This document shows, piece by piece, positions 56,301 to 64,000 of a DNA stretch of 64,000 nt; position 1 is the first letter of the stretch; each line of letters begins with the position of its first letter. Under the pieces are notes generated by a model. That model was not told where the DNA came from. It saw nothing but the letters and a program-made list of their open reading frames with translations, and did no database searches. The stretch lies in assembly GCF_036850765.1 (NCBI RefSeq), contig NC_089495.1, positions 210,287,254 through 210,351,253 on the forward strand, given 5' to 3'. The position numbers were made by a program, and so were the translations under genes. Source of the DNA: Saccopteryx bilineata. Lineage: Eukaryota; Chordata; Mammalia; Chiroptera; Emballonuridae.

Positions 56301-57795
56301 AATGGGCACAGTCAGTGGCACAGCTGAGCTCGGAGCCCAAGCGCCCAGCTGTTAGCTGCTGTCCTGACCACAGTTCCCACTGTCCACAGCTAGAAACAGC
56401 TCATTCCATAGCCTCAGAGAACTACTCGCACCCCTAACCCCAACGCAGCAAACTGCTGAACCCCAAAGACGAGGTCCCGCGGGACTGCGTTTCCTGGGGG
56501 GGGGGGGGGAGAAGCCTGGCTTCCCTGCACGCAGGCCCCCGTTCAACACCAACTTCGTCTTCGTTAGCAATTAATCCTTCTCCTGTTTCCAGTACTTGAC
56601 AACCTGCTTCTTTGTTGTGTTAAAATAAGAGAGTCAACTACAGCCGTAAAGGTAGGTTACCTAACTCAGTCAAAACAAGTAGAAACATAGTTTAAAAAAA
56701 GATAAACTTACCTGATTTGACTGTCCAGAAAGATAGGGCTCAAAGTCATTGTCATGAACTGTATCCTTCTGATGCAAAGAACCATTTTGTACTAGAATAA
56801 ACAGTAGACACAGATATTGTGTTTGCAGGGTTAAAGACTACTTTTAAGCATGGGAATAAAAGTAGTCAAGTCTACATCTATCCGTTTCTGGCGGGGAACT
56901 CCTTTTATTTAAACATGGACGTAATCAACGTGGGACCGATATCTAGACAACTAATTAGGACGACAACTAATTAGTACTTTTAGCGACCGAGGTTGTGTTT
57001 CTGATGAAGATTTTATCGTCATTCGGCAGACGCTGACAAAACAGAGGTGGCAAGCCAAAGAAGGCAAGGACCCCGGAGCAGGTTTTGGTAAGGACGAAGC
57101 GGTCTACGAAGACCCACGTAAGAAAGCCCGGTGGCCTGCCTGGAGGAGAGGGCCAGGCTTGGTCGGCCCCCCCGAGCGGCTAGCTGGGAAACAGGCTGTG
57201 GAACTGAATGACAGCTCTCCACTCGTTATCATCCGGCCCTCCGCGTGTATTTTCCACAGTCACAGGCTCAGCCAGGGCAAGGTAAATAAAAGGCTGGGTC
57301 TTTTCCAAACGAAAACACGATGAACCCTATTCGGTTACCCCGGGGAGCCGCACACGCGCTGGGTTCAACACAAGTCTTTTCTTCCACGTCCACAAGAAAA
57401 ATGTCCCTTACAGGTGCCCCCCGAGGGTGGGTTTCGGGGGGTGTACCCCAGGCCAGAGCATCGTAAGAGAGAGGACGAGGGCCGCCTGGAGCGCCGGGGG
57501 CGCACGAGCCCAGGCCCCGCGGCTCCCGGGCGCTCGCCCCGGGGCCCGACCCCGCTCACCTTTACTGTCCTGTCCTTTGCTTCTCTGCACCCCGCAGGCC
57601 GGACGTGCGCGCGGACGGACCCGGAGGGAAGGGAACAAACACAAAGTTACCGACCGGCCCCCGCCCCGGCCGGCGGCGCGCTCGGACCCGCGCTCACACG
57701 TGACTCCGTCCCGGGCCCCGGCCCGCGCGCCCCAGCCCCCGGCCCAGCCCCCGGCCCCGGCCCGCTACCTGGGGGTCCACGCTGGTGGCCGACAT
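50362..57795 (-). CDS. YTHDF1: YTHDF1, YTH-domain m6A reader (five coding exons)
   Basis: YTHDF1 is a cytosolic reader of N6-methyladenosine in mRNA that influences translation and decay of its targets. The five coding exons (57795-57769, 57584-57560, 56791-56712, 54019-52499, 50388-50362) join in frame to 559 codons plus stop, the same length as human YTHDF1. All introns are GT-AG. The protein starts [21 protein letters not shown] long low-complexity region rich in P, Q, S and G (about residues 45-385) precedes the YTH domain (about 389-523), as in the family. The three aromatic-cage tryptophans are present: W411 in [13 protein letters not shown], and W465 and W470 in [12 protein letters not shown]. 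The C terminus ends [16 protein letters not shown]. The start codon has A at -3. The paralogues YTHDF2 and YTHDF3 are excluded by synteny and the N-terminal sequence. Confidence 0.98.
52499..54019 (-). CDS. YTHDF1: YTHDF1 coding exon 4 (507 codons)
   Basis: The acceptor TTTCCACAG precedes [19 protein letters not shown]. The exon ends EEEEVVRK before donor GTGAGC. It encodes the entire low-complexity region and YTH domain without a frameshift. Open frames on the opposite strand are antisense shadows. Confidence 0.98.
56712..56791 (-). CDS. YTHDF1: YTHDF1 coding exon 3
   Basis: An 80-bp exon between acceptor TAG and donor GTAAGT encodes (V)[19 protein letters not shown] followed by LSGQSNQ. 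Confidence 0.96.
57560..57584 (-). CDS. YTHDF1: YTHDF1 coding exon 2 (25-bp microexon)
   Basis: The acceptor GGGGTGCAG precedes AGAAGCAAAGGACAGGACAG plus TAAAG, followed by donor GTGAGC. It encodes RSKGQDSK and the first base of V. Confidence 0.95.
57769..57795 (-). CDS. YTHDF1: YTHDF1 coding exon 1
   Basis: ATG at 57795-57793 encodes MSATSVDPQ, ending before donor GTAGCG. An out-of-frame ATG lies 7 nt upstream (57802-57800). Confidence 0.95.
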
Positions 57796-58018
57796 GCTTC
57801 ATGAACAGCCGGCGCGGGGCGGGGGCGCCCGCCGGCTCGGGCCTCTCCCGCGAGGCCCGGCCTGTCACCCGCGCTCTCGCGGGGCCCCGGGCCCGCCGCC
57901 CCCTCCCCGGGGGCTGGCCGGCCGGGCGGCGGCGGCTGCTGGGCGCGCGGGCTGCTCGCGGGACGCGACGCAGCGAGGTGAGCGGGGACGGAACACACGG
58001 ACGAGGAGCCGACTCCAA

Positions 58019-58020
<2 letters not shown>

Positions 58021-58060
<40 letters not shown>
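58021..58060. repeat. (GCG)n trinucleotide repeat in YTHDF1 5' UTR/promoter
   Basis: Thirteen uninterrupted GCG units, read as (CGC)n on the transcribed strand, 225 bp upstream of the YTHDF1 start codon. Confidence 0.95.
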
Positions 58061-58260
58061 GGACGAGGTTGCACGACGTCAGCGCGCGCTGGGCAGGCCG
58101 GGAGCACCGACGCGCCGCCACGCGCCGCGCCTGCGCGCCGCAGGCCGGCGGGACCAATCTCGCGCGGCGGTCCCAGCCTCGCGCGGCATGGGCGGGGCCG
58201 GGGCCGGGGGCGTGGCGATCCCGGGAAGTCACGTGCGCAGCGGTGGGGTGGGGGGTGATG

Positions 58261-58620
58261 CTGTTGCCCACCCCTGCCTGGCGCGTGCGGGCACAAGGTG
58301 TGGACCCCCCAAGTGCAACCCTGGGCGCACACCCCGCGATGTGAAGAAGCGAGGCCACCAAGCGCAACCACCGACTTAAAGCCACTTACATAGGCTGGAG
58401 TCCAGCCTACCCTGCTGCCGCTCACCCCAAACGCCCCACCAACACCCCTCCGAGCGGCGCCCGAGATGTGAGCTCTGTCTGGGTCCTTCTTTGGGCGTTA
58501 GTCCTGGACTTCTGGGGCAAATGTCACCCGGAAGCTGCTTTCTGAGCCCTCTCTTGGGTTTCCAAGGGTCTCCCCGGTGTATACCCACTCTGTACTGGAG
58601 GTTCTAGAAGCTGAATTTCC
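58261..58620. other. Intergenic DNA beyond the YTHDF1 promoter
   Basis: No element was recognised. Confidence 0.4.
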
Positions 58621-58865
58621 CTCCAGGGACTTCAGGGGAGGATCCTTCCTGCCTCTTCCAGCTTCTGGTGGCCCAAGGCGTCCCTGGTGTCCCTTGGCTG
58701 TCTGCCTCCATTGTCATGTGGCCTTTTCTTCTTATTGGGTTTAGGGCCCACGCTAATCCAGTAGGACCTCATTTTAACTTGATTCTATCTGCAAAAAACT
58801 CTTATTTTCAAATAAGGTCCCATTCACAGGTACAAGAATTCTGTGGGACACTTTTTCAGCCCAGG
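58621..58865. repeat. Ancient mammalian interspersed repeat
   Basis: The series CCTTCCTGCCTCTTCCAGC, TTAGGGCCCACGCTAATCC and TTTCAAATAAGGTCCCATTC resembles a very common old repeat of placental mammals. I do not recall its class with certainty. It is diverged and without flanking duplications. Confidence 0.55.
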
Positions 58866-61504
58866 ATAAGGATCACAGGTGCTGTCAAATGGAAAACTTG
58901 CAGAGATCCAGGTTGCTGAGCTGGGTTCCACCCACAATGTGGAAGGAGTGGCCCCTGAAAATGAGAGGACTGAGGAGGGACAGTCACACAGGCCGCTGTT
59001 AGTGAACAGCAGGGGGGATCTGATAGCCACAGGCCACCCACAGCAGGGGGCAGTGTGGGCCCCATCTAGCAGGGAAGGTAGCGAGGCCCCAAGCAACTTG
59101 AATGCAAGGACCTGTGAATGGGCCCCAGGAAAGGGGTGGGAGAGTCTGCCCTAGTCTCTGCCCTCCTAGCCTTTCTCCCTTAGCACTAACTGTCCTCTGT
59201 CCCCAAAGACAGTGCCAAGTGCTCTGGGACCTAGACATCTCCCAGGAGCGGTAGCAGGATGTAGCTATACCTGCCTGGTGGTCCATGCTGCAGTCAGAAT
59301 AGGGTTGTCTGGCTGCCCCATCCGACGCAGGTGGTGCTGACCTTGGCAAGGAGAGGGGCCTTGGCACCTGCTGCAAAAGTGTCTTGTGCTTGCTGCTCTG
59401 GCAAGGAGAGGTGCTTCACCTGGCAACTGGGAGGACCCTAACCTGGAGGGACCAGAGGTGCTGGTGCTCCTGCAGCATGGGTGGCGGGCCTCGTTCCCAG
59501 CCTCTGCCGTCTCTCTCCCGCTGTCCTGGGATTTATTCTTTGCTTCTTCATGACACGGTCCCTCGAGCAGCTGTGCTCACAGGCACAAGACTCTAATGGA
59601 CACCCCGAACCCATCACTGTGACTCAGCACCCGTCCTTGTTCCCATCCAGGTCCCCGCCGGGGTGAGGGGTGGAAGTAGTTACTGACGGGGCTGGGGGTG
59701 GGCAGCTGAGAAGGGGTTCTCGGGGGGTGATACAGGGAGACCCCAAGCCCCCACCCAGTTCATGCCCCATCAGGCATCACTTCACAACACATATGCAGAG
59801 ACAAAAGTATTAAGAACGTCAAGATGGGTGTTGCCAGAGTGTTCGAGCCCCAGCGTTCAATCACCAGGTAGGGGGGCTGCAAAGGCCCCGAGGCACACAT
59901 GGGGGACCGGTGCCAAGTGTGGGTGGGGTTGCAGCACCAGGCGCTGGCCCCCGCCTTCCCCAGCCCCTTTAGTCCATGCCTGCTCTTGCTGCGTGGGAAG
60001 CCCAAAGCCTTCTCCTATTGAGCCCCTATTGGGCTCTCACCTGGTTCCCTGTGGTCCCCTGGAGTCCTTGCCCTGCATCACAGGTGGGTGTAATCCTAGG
60101 TCACACACCCTTTGCCAGGATTTCCTGCAGGAAACGAGGTAGCTTTGGGCCTCCAATAGGAGAGGGTTCCGGGGACTCATCGGAACTGCGGCAACCTCGG
60201 GGCTGAGCTGGTGGTGCAGCCGGGATAGTGATGGTGATGGGATCTCGGGGAGGATGAGGGAGTGGTCTCCCCACCCCTCCCCCACCTGCGGGGAGTGAGG
60301 CACAGCTGTGGGCTGGTATATAGGAGGGCAGGCCCCAGGCTTTGCTCTGTGTGGGCTCGCCTAGGTAGGAGGTAAGTGAGGGCACTGGGGCCCCTGGGTT
60401 GGGCTGGTTGGCGGAGACCATGTGACTGTGACCAGGTTTGAGGGAAGCCACTCCGTGGGGGGGGGGGGGGACGGGGACACTCGACGTGGCCAGCAGCTTT
60501 GACCTGGATGGAGCCTGTGCTGTTCCAAACCCCAGCTCCCTGCCCCCTGCCCCCTACTCCCGGCCCCAGACCGAGATCCAGGATCCTGATTCGAGATGGG
60601 AAAACTGACCTTGAAATGTGCCTAGTCCCAGATCTGCCCCCTGAGGCCTCGAGAGGTGAAGGAGGAGGTGGCGGCTCAGGTCCAGTCTCCTCCCCAGAGC
60701 CTCGAGAATCTTAGCAAGAGCGAGCCTCCATCTGTTCCCCTTCTCACCCCCGAGGAACAGAGCTGCCTGGGCCTGCTGAGGCCCCCCATGCCCCCGGCGG
60801 GACACAGGTACATCTCAAGCCCCCTTTGGCTCTGGGGTTCAGACCAGGAGGACATCTAGGTACAGGGCTCCAGCCTGCACGAGACACCCCTGCGCCCCTG
60901 GGCTGCCCTGAGAGGGGTCGCCCTCACTCTGGGGAGGCACTGATGGCCCAGCTCAGCTCACCTGGAACTTTCTGCTTCCAGAGGGGGCCCCTGGCGCCAG
61001 GCCCAGGAATTCTCAGCTCACCCAGGACGTCACCCACCCCTCCCCCGAGGTCCTGCAGCCAGTGCCAGCCTGCGGGCACCTTGGCAGGGGGCTTCATGCT
61101 CTGGACCCTCCCACCTTGTCTGGAGATACTGCCTGCCCTGTGGAGTAGAGGGAGGCCCGTGGCCCCTACAGCTGTCCCCACCGCCCCAGCCCCAGTCCTG
61201 GAGCCTCATGACACACCCCTACCGCAGAGAGCGCGTGATGCTGGCTGCCACGCTGGCCCTTTCCAGAACTTACTGGGCCCCAGTGGCCCTCAGGGCCCCC
61301 TGGCTCCTCCCCAGCCTGGGGCATCTGTGGATCAGGACAGAGCCCGCCCTACTCTGCCAGCTGTTCGAGGTAAAAGTCACCATTAACCCAAGGCAGGTCC
61401 TGGGGCTCGGGAGCCCTGAGGCAGGCTGGTGGGGCACATTCCCGGACAGGCAGTCCAGGCTCCTGGTCACTGCAGCAGAGCTGGTCTGGGCTGGTGTTTC
61501 CTCT
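58866..61504. other. Region upstream of BIRC7
   Basis: No protein-coding exon was recognised. A CTCF-type motif, CAGCAGGGGGCAGTG, is at 59041-59055. A TATA-like GGTATATAGGAGG at 60314-60326 could mark a BIRC7 promoter, but it is 1.2 kb from the ATG. The open frame running into BIRC7 from 61208 is probably 5' UTR or intergenic. Confidence 0.4.
59041..59055 (+). promoter_or_regulatory. CTCF-type motif between YTHDF1 and BIRC7
   Basis: CAGCAGGGGGCAGTG matches the CTCF core. Its position between divergent genes with different expression would suit an insulator; occupancy unknown. Confidence 0.45.
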
Positions 61505-61868
61505 ATGGGGCCCGGGGACAGGGCCAAGTGCTGGCGCTGTGGCCTGGAGCTGAGCCGCTGGACTGCTGGAGGCAGCCCCCCAGGGGGACACTGCAGACCC
61601 TGCTCTTTGTGTGGCCACGTCCCGGGCCAGAACTCCAGCCAGCCCCTGTCCTGGGGAGGCCAGGACCGCACGGACGGACAGATCCTGGGCCAGCTGCGTC
61701 CCCTGGCAGAGGATGAAGAGGAAGAGCGGGCCGGGGCCGCCCCTTCCCCGAGGCCTGCCTTCCCCGAGATGGATTCCGAGGAGCTGCGGCTGGCCTCCTT
61801 CTGCAACTGGCCGCTGATGGCCACGGTGCGGCCCGAGCTGCTGGCTGCTGCTGGCTTCTTCCACACGG
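61505..61868 (+). CDS. BIRC7: BIRC7 coding exon 1
   Basis: It runs from ATG in CTCTATGGGGCC to ...AAAGFFHTG, with donor GTGAGT. It encodes the N-terminal region and the first half of the BIR domain ([17 protein letters not shown]). Confidence 0.9.
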
Positions 61869-64000
61869 GTGAGTCTTGGGGCCTGGGTGCCATCCAGGAC
61901 CCTTGTGCACGGAGGGTCCACCTTCTCCGAGGAGCCCACCCACCACGTCAGGGGGCGTCCAGGTCAGATGAAGATGGGGGAGGGGGGCAGAAATCTGCAG
62001 CCCTTCCCACCTGTCCCCAGCCCTGGAATCTCTCCTGGCACGTGCTTCAGAGTGTGACCAGTGCAGCTGGGGAGGGGTCAGAGCCACACAGGACAGCTGG
62101 CGCCTGGCAAGGGGAGGTCCGTGGTGGGACAGTTGGAGCCAGGGAGAGAAACATCTGCGGGGCCCCTGGGAGTTCAGAGACAAGCTCTGGAGAGGTCTGG
62201 TGGTGGTGGTGGGGAATGTGCCTGCGGCCCCCACCCACCGTCCGTGCCAGGTGACCGTTCTATTGCTGATAGAGGACGAATCCGCTCTGCCATCCACAAA
62301 GGCATGAGCTTGGCAGTGCCCCTTTCCTCTGTCCCTGGGAATCCATCCCAGTGAGGTGGCCCCTGGTTAGAGGGGTGAGGGTGGTGGGTACTTCTGTTCC
62401 CTGAATTCCAAGGTGACGGGATTCCAGGGCCCGGGGCTTGCCCCCCCACACCCCACCTCCACCTCCTGCCTCTGTGAACAGCGTGTTCACAGAATGTTCT
62501 GTCAGTCTTGGCAAGTGCCCGGGTGCCGTGATCCCATTTCACCTTTGAGAAAACTTGGGGTGCACATGACATACGGGAAGAATACGGGGCAAGGGGGCAG
62601 CAGAGGCCAGCGGGCTCTCGTGCGTGACCTCAGGGAGCCCCTGCCCCACAAGGAAAGACTGCCTAGGAGCCCCCGTCTCCAGCCTGGGAGACACGCCCGG
62701 CCCAGCGGCAGCAGCTGGGTGTGGGGAGGGCCAGCGCCTCTGCTCTCCCCAGGCCAGCAGGACAAGGTGAGGTGCTTTTTCTGCTATGGGGGTCTGCAGA
62801 GCTGGGAGCAAGGGGACGACCCCTGGACCGAGCACGCCAAGTGGTTCCCCAGGTAAGGGCCCTGCAGGCAGCGCAGCCCCCCTGTCCTGCAGGGGTCGAG
62901 CCTCGGGGGTGGGGGCCCCCCTGTCCTGCAGGGGTCGAGCCTCGGGGGTGGGGCCCCCCTGTCCTGCAGGGGTCGAGCCTCGGGGGTGGGGGCCCCCCTG
63001 TCCTGCAGGGGTCGAGCCTCGGGGGTGGGGGCCCCCCTGTCCTGCAGGGGTCGAGCCTCGGGGGTGGGGCCCCCCTGTCCTGCAGGGGTCGAGCCTCGGG
63101 GGTGGGGCCCCCCTGTCCTGCAGGGGTCGAGCCTCGGGGGTGGGGGCACCCCTGTCCTGCAGGGGTCGAGCCTCGGGGGTGGGGGCCCCCCTGTCCTGCA
63201 GGGGTCGAGCCTCGGGGGTGGGGCCCCCCTGTCCTGCAGGGGTCGAGCCTCGGGGGTGGGGGCACCCCTGTCCTGCAGGGGTCGAGCCTCGGGGGTGGGG
63301 GCACCCCTGTCCTGCAGGGGTCGAGCCTCGGGGGTGGGGGCACCCCTGTCCTGCAGGGGTCGAGCCTCGGGGGTGGGGGGCCCCCTGTCCTGCAGGGGTC
63401 GAGCCTCGGGGGTGGGGGGCCCCCTGTCCTGCAGGGGTCGAGCCTCGGGGGTGGGGGGCCCCCTGTCCTGCAGGGGTCGAGCCTCGGGGGTGGGGGGCCC
63501 CCTGTCCTGCAGGGGTCGAGCCTCAGGGGTGGGGGACCCCTGGGGATGGGACTTGGGCTGTCTCTACCCTGCTGCTCAACAGATGGGGCTTCCTAAATGG
63601 CCTTCTCAGCGAGTGCCCGCCCCTCAGGGAGCCCCGCCTGCCCCTGCAGGGCACAATGGGGGGGGGTGGACAGAAGGCAGGACCCCAGACCCAGGGGCGT
63701 TCCAGCTTGGACCCGACAGTGAGGGGGGTGCTCTGCCAGTCCGAGCCCACCTCCCACGAGGCCTCTGAGCTCGCTCTCCTCAGGTGTGAGTTCCTGCTCA
63801 GGACCAGAGGAAGGGACTTTGTCGGCAGCATCCAGGAGTCCTGCTACCACCTCCTTGGCTCTTGGGTGAGTCCTGCCTCCCCCGAGGGCTGGGGGCAGGT
63901 GATGAGGGCCCTCCCCAGCCTGCTCCTCTCCCTCCTCAGGGCACAGGTATTGTCTGGCTCATTTCAGGACCCCTGGGAGGAGCTGGAAGATGCGGCTGCT
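61505..64000 (+). CDS. BIRC7: BIRC7 (livin/ML-IAP), 5' part, cut by the window edge
   Basis: BIRC7 is an inhibitor-of-apoptosis protein that binds caspases and SMAC through one BIR domain and carries a C-terminal RING ubiquitin ligase. Exons 61505-61868, 62753-62852, 63784-63865 and 63968 onward join in frame to 193 codons; human livin has 298. All visible splice sites are GT-AG. The start MGPGDRAKC aligns with human MGPKDSAKC. The linker [19 protein letters not shown] is conserved. The BIR domain (about residues 90-158) has zinc ligands C129, C132, H149 and C156 ([22 protein letters not shown]). Exon 4 begins [11 protein letters not shown]. The RING domain would lie beyond the window. The N terminus has additional cysteines (C12, C33, C36) not present in human as I remember it. 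Confidence 0.95.
62753..62852 (+). CDS. BIRC7: BIRC7 coding exon 2
   Basis: The acceptor CTCTCCCCAG precedes (G)[18 protein letters not shown] and onward to WTEHAKWFP, then donor GTAAGG. It holds the CxxC and the histidine ligand of the BIR zinc. Confidence 0.95.
62853..63783 (+). repeat. BIRC7 intron 2 with a 38-39 bp minisatellite, about 17 copies
   Basis: From about 62875 to 63535 the intron is a tandem array of CCCCTGTCCTGCAGGGGTCG followed by AGCCTCGGGGGTGGGGG(C). Unit length alternates between 38 and 39 bp in G/C runs. Each unit contains a pyrimidine-rich CCCTGTCCTGCAG that looks like a splice acceptor. Confidence 0.95.
63784..63865 (+). CDS. BIRC7: BIRC7 coding exon 3
   Basis: The acceptor CTCTCCTCAG precedes (R)[19 protein letters not shown] followed by CYHLLGSW, then donor GTGAGT. 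It supplies the last zinc ligand (C156). Confidence 0.93.
63968..64000 (+). CDS. BIRC7: BIRC7 coding exon 4, partial
   Basis: The acceptor CTCATTTCAG precedes [11 protein letters not shown], matching human DPWEEPEDAAP. It is cut by the window end. Confidence 0.85.

Larger units (their letters stand above)
57530..58260 (-). promoter_or_regulatory. YTHDF1: YTHDF1 CpG-island promoter and 5' UTR
   Basis: Very high CpG density covers exons 1-2 and the upstream region. A CCAATGGCGGC block at 58016-58026 combines NF-Y-like and YY1-like sites. GTCACGTG at 58228-58235 is an E-box of USF/MYC type next to an ETS-like GGGAAGT. There is no TATA box. The exact transcription start is not determined. Confidence 0.7.

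Noticed and set aside
57414..58379. 321-codon plus-strand frame opposite YTHDF1 exons 1-2
   Set aside because: It lies antisense in the CpG island, includes the (GCG)n tract as poly-G, and has no homology signal.
61208..61504. In-frame 99-codon extension upstream of the BIRC7 ATG
   Set aside because: The homologous start MGPxDxAKC is at 61505; the upstream residues do not resemble livin.
62721..63596. 291-codon plus-strand frame over BIRC7 exon 2 and intron 2
   Set aside because: It reads exon 2 in the wrong frame and then the 39-bp minisatellite.

Overview
The window is a gene-poor, GC-rich stretch of a placental-mammal chromosome, in the orientation of human 20q13.33. Four landmarks appear in the human order: the HAR1 element (about 14.6 kb), the microRNA gene MIR124-3 (about 43.0 kb), YTHDF1 on the minus strand (about 49.2-58.0 kb) and the 5' half of BIRC7/livin on the plus strand (61.5 kb to the window edge). 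The tRNA-derived SINEs (copies at 3.3, 18.9, 22.0, 25.4, 25.7 and 26.0 kb) resemble the VES/Rhin-type SINEs of bats. Two near-identical 297-298 bp non-autonomous hAT elements are also present. I infer a bat, probably of the horseshoe-bat group; the SINE assignment is from memory.

Layout. 1-14 kb: intergenic DNA with two AT-rich candidate enhancers, a CTCF/RFX-rich GC segment, a SINE, a hAT element and two minisatellites. 14.5-17 kb: HAR1, AT-rich candidate conserved elements and a REST-type RE1 site. 17-32 kb: minisatellites (73 bp x4, 70 bp x21, 51 bp x22), a SINE cluster with a nested hAT, and more AT-rich islands. 33-44 kb: a paired X-box/CCAAT/GC-box module, RE1-like sites at 34.4, 40.5 and 43.5 kb, and a CpG island of about 2 kb carrying pre-miR-124-3. 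44-49 kb: intergenic, with two AATAAA signals. 49.2-58.2 kb: YTHDF1 complete in five coding exons, 559 codons, with its CpG-island promoter. 58.3-61.5 kb: intergenic. 61.5-64.0 kb: BIRC7 coding exons 1-3 and the start of exon 4, with a 39-bp minisatellite filling most of intron 2.

How the parts relate. HAR1 and miR-124-3 are neural RNAs known to be under REST control in human and mouse, and four to five RE1-like sites are spread through their interval. YTHDF1 (m6A reader) and BIRC7 (IAP) are separate protein genes that share only location. The most interesting observation is that HAR1 here differs from the remembered chimpanzee/ancestral sequence at about nine positions, mostly AT-to-GC changes. 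The miR-124-3 hairpin 28 kb away appears unchanged from human.
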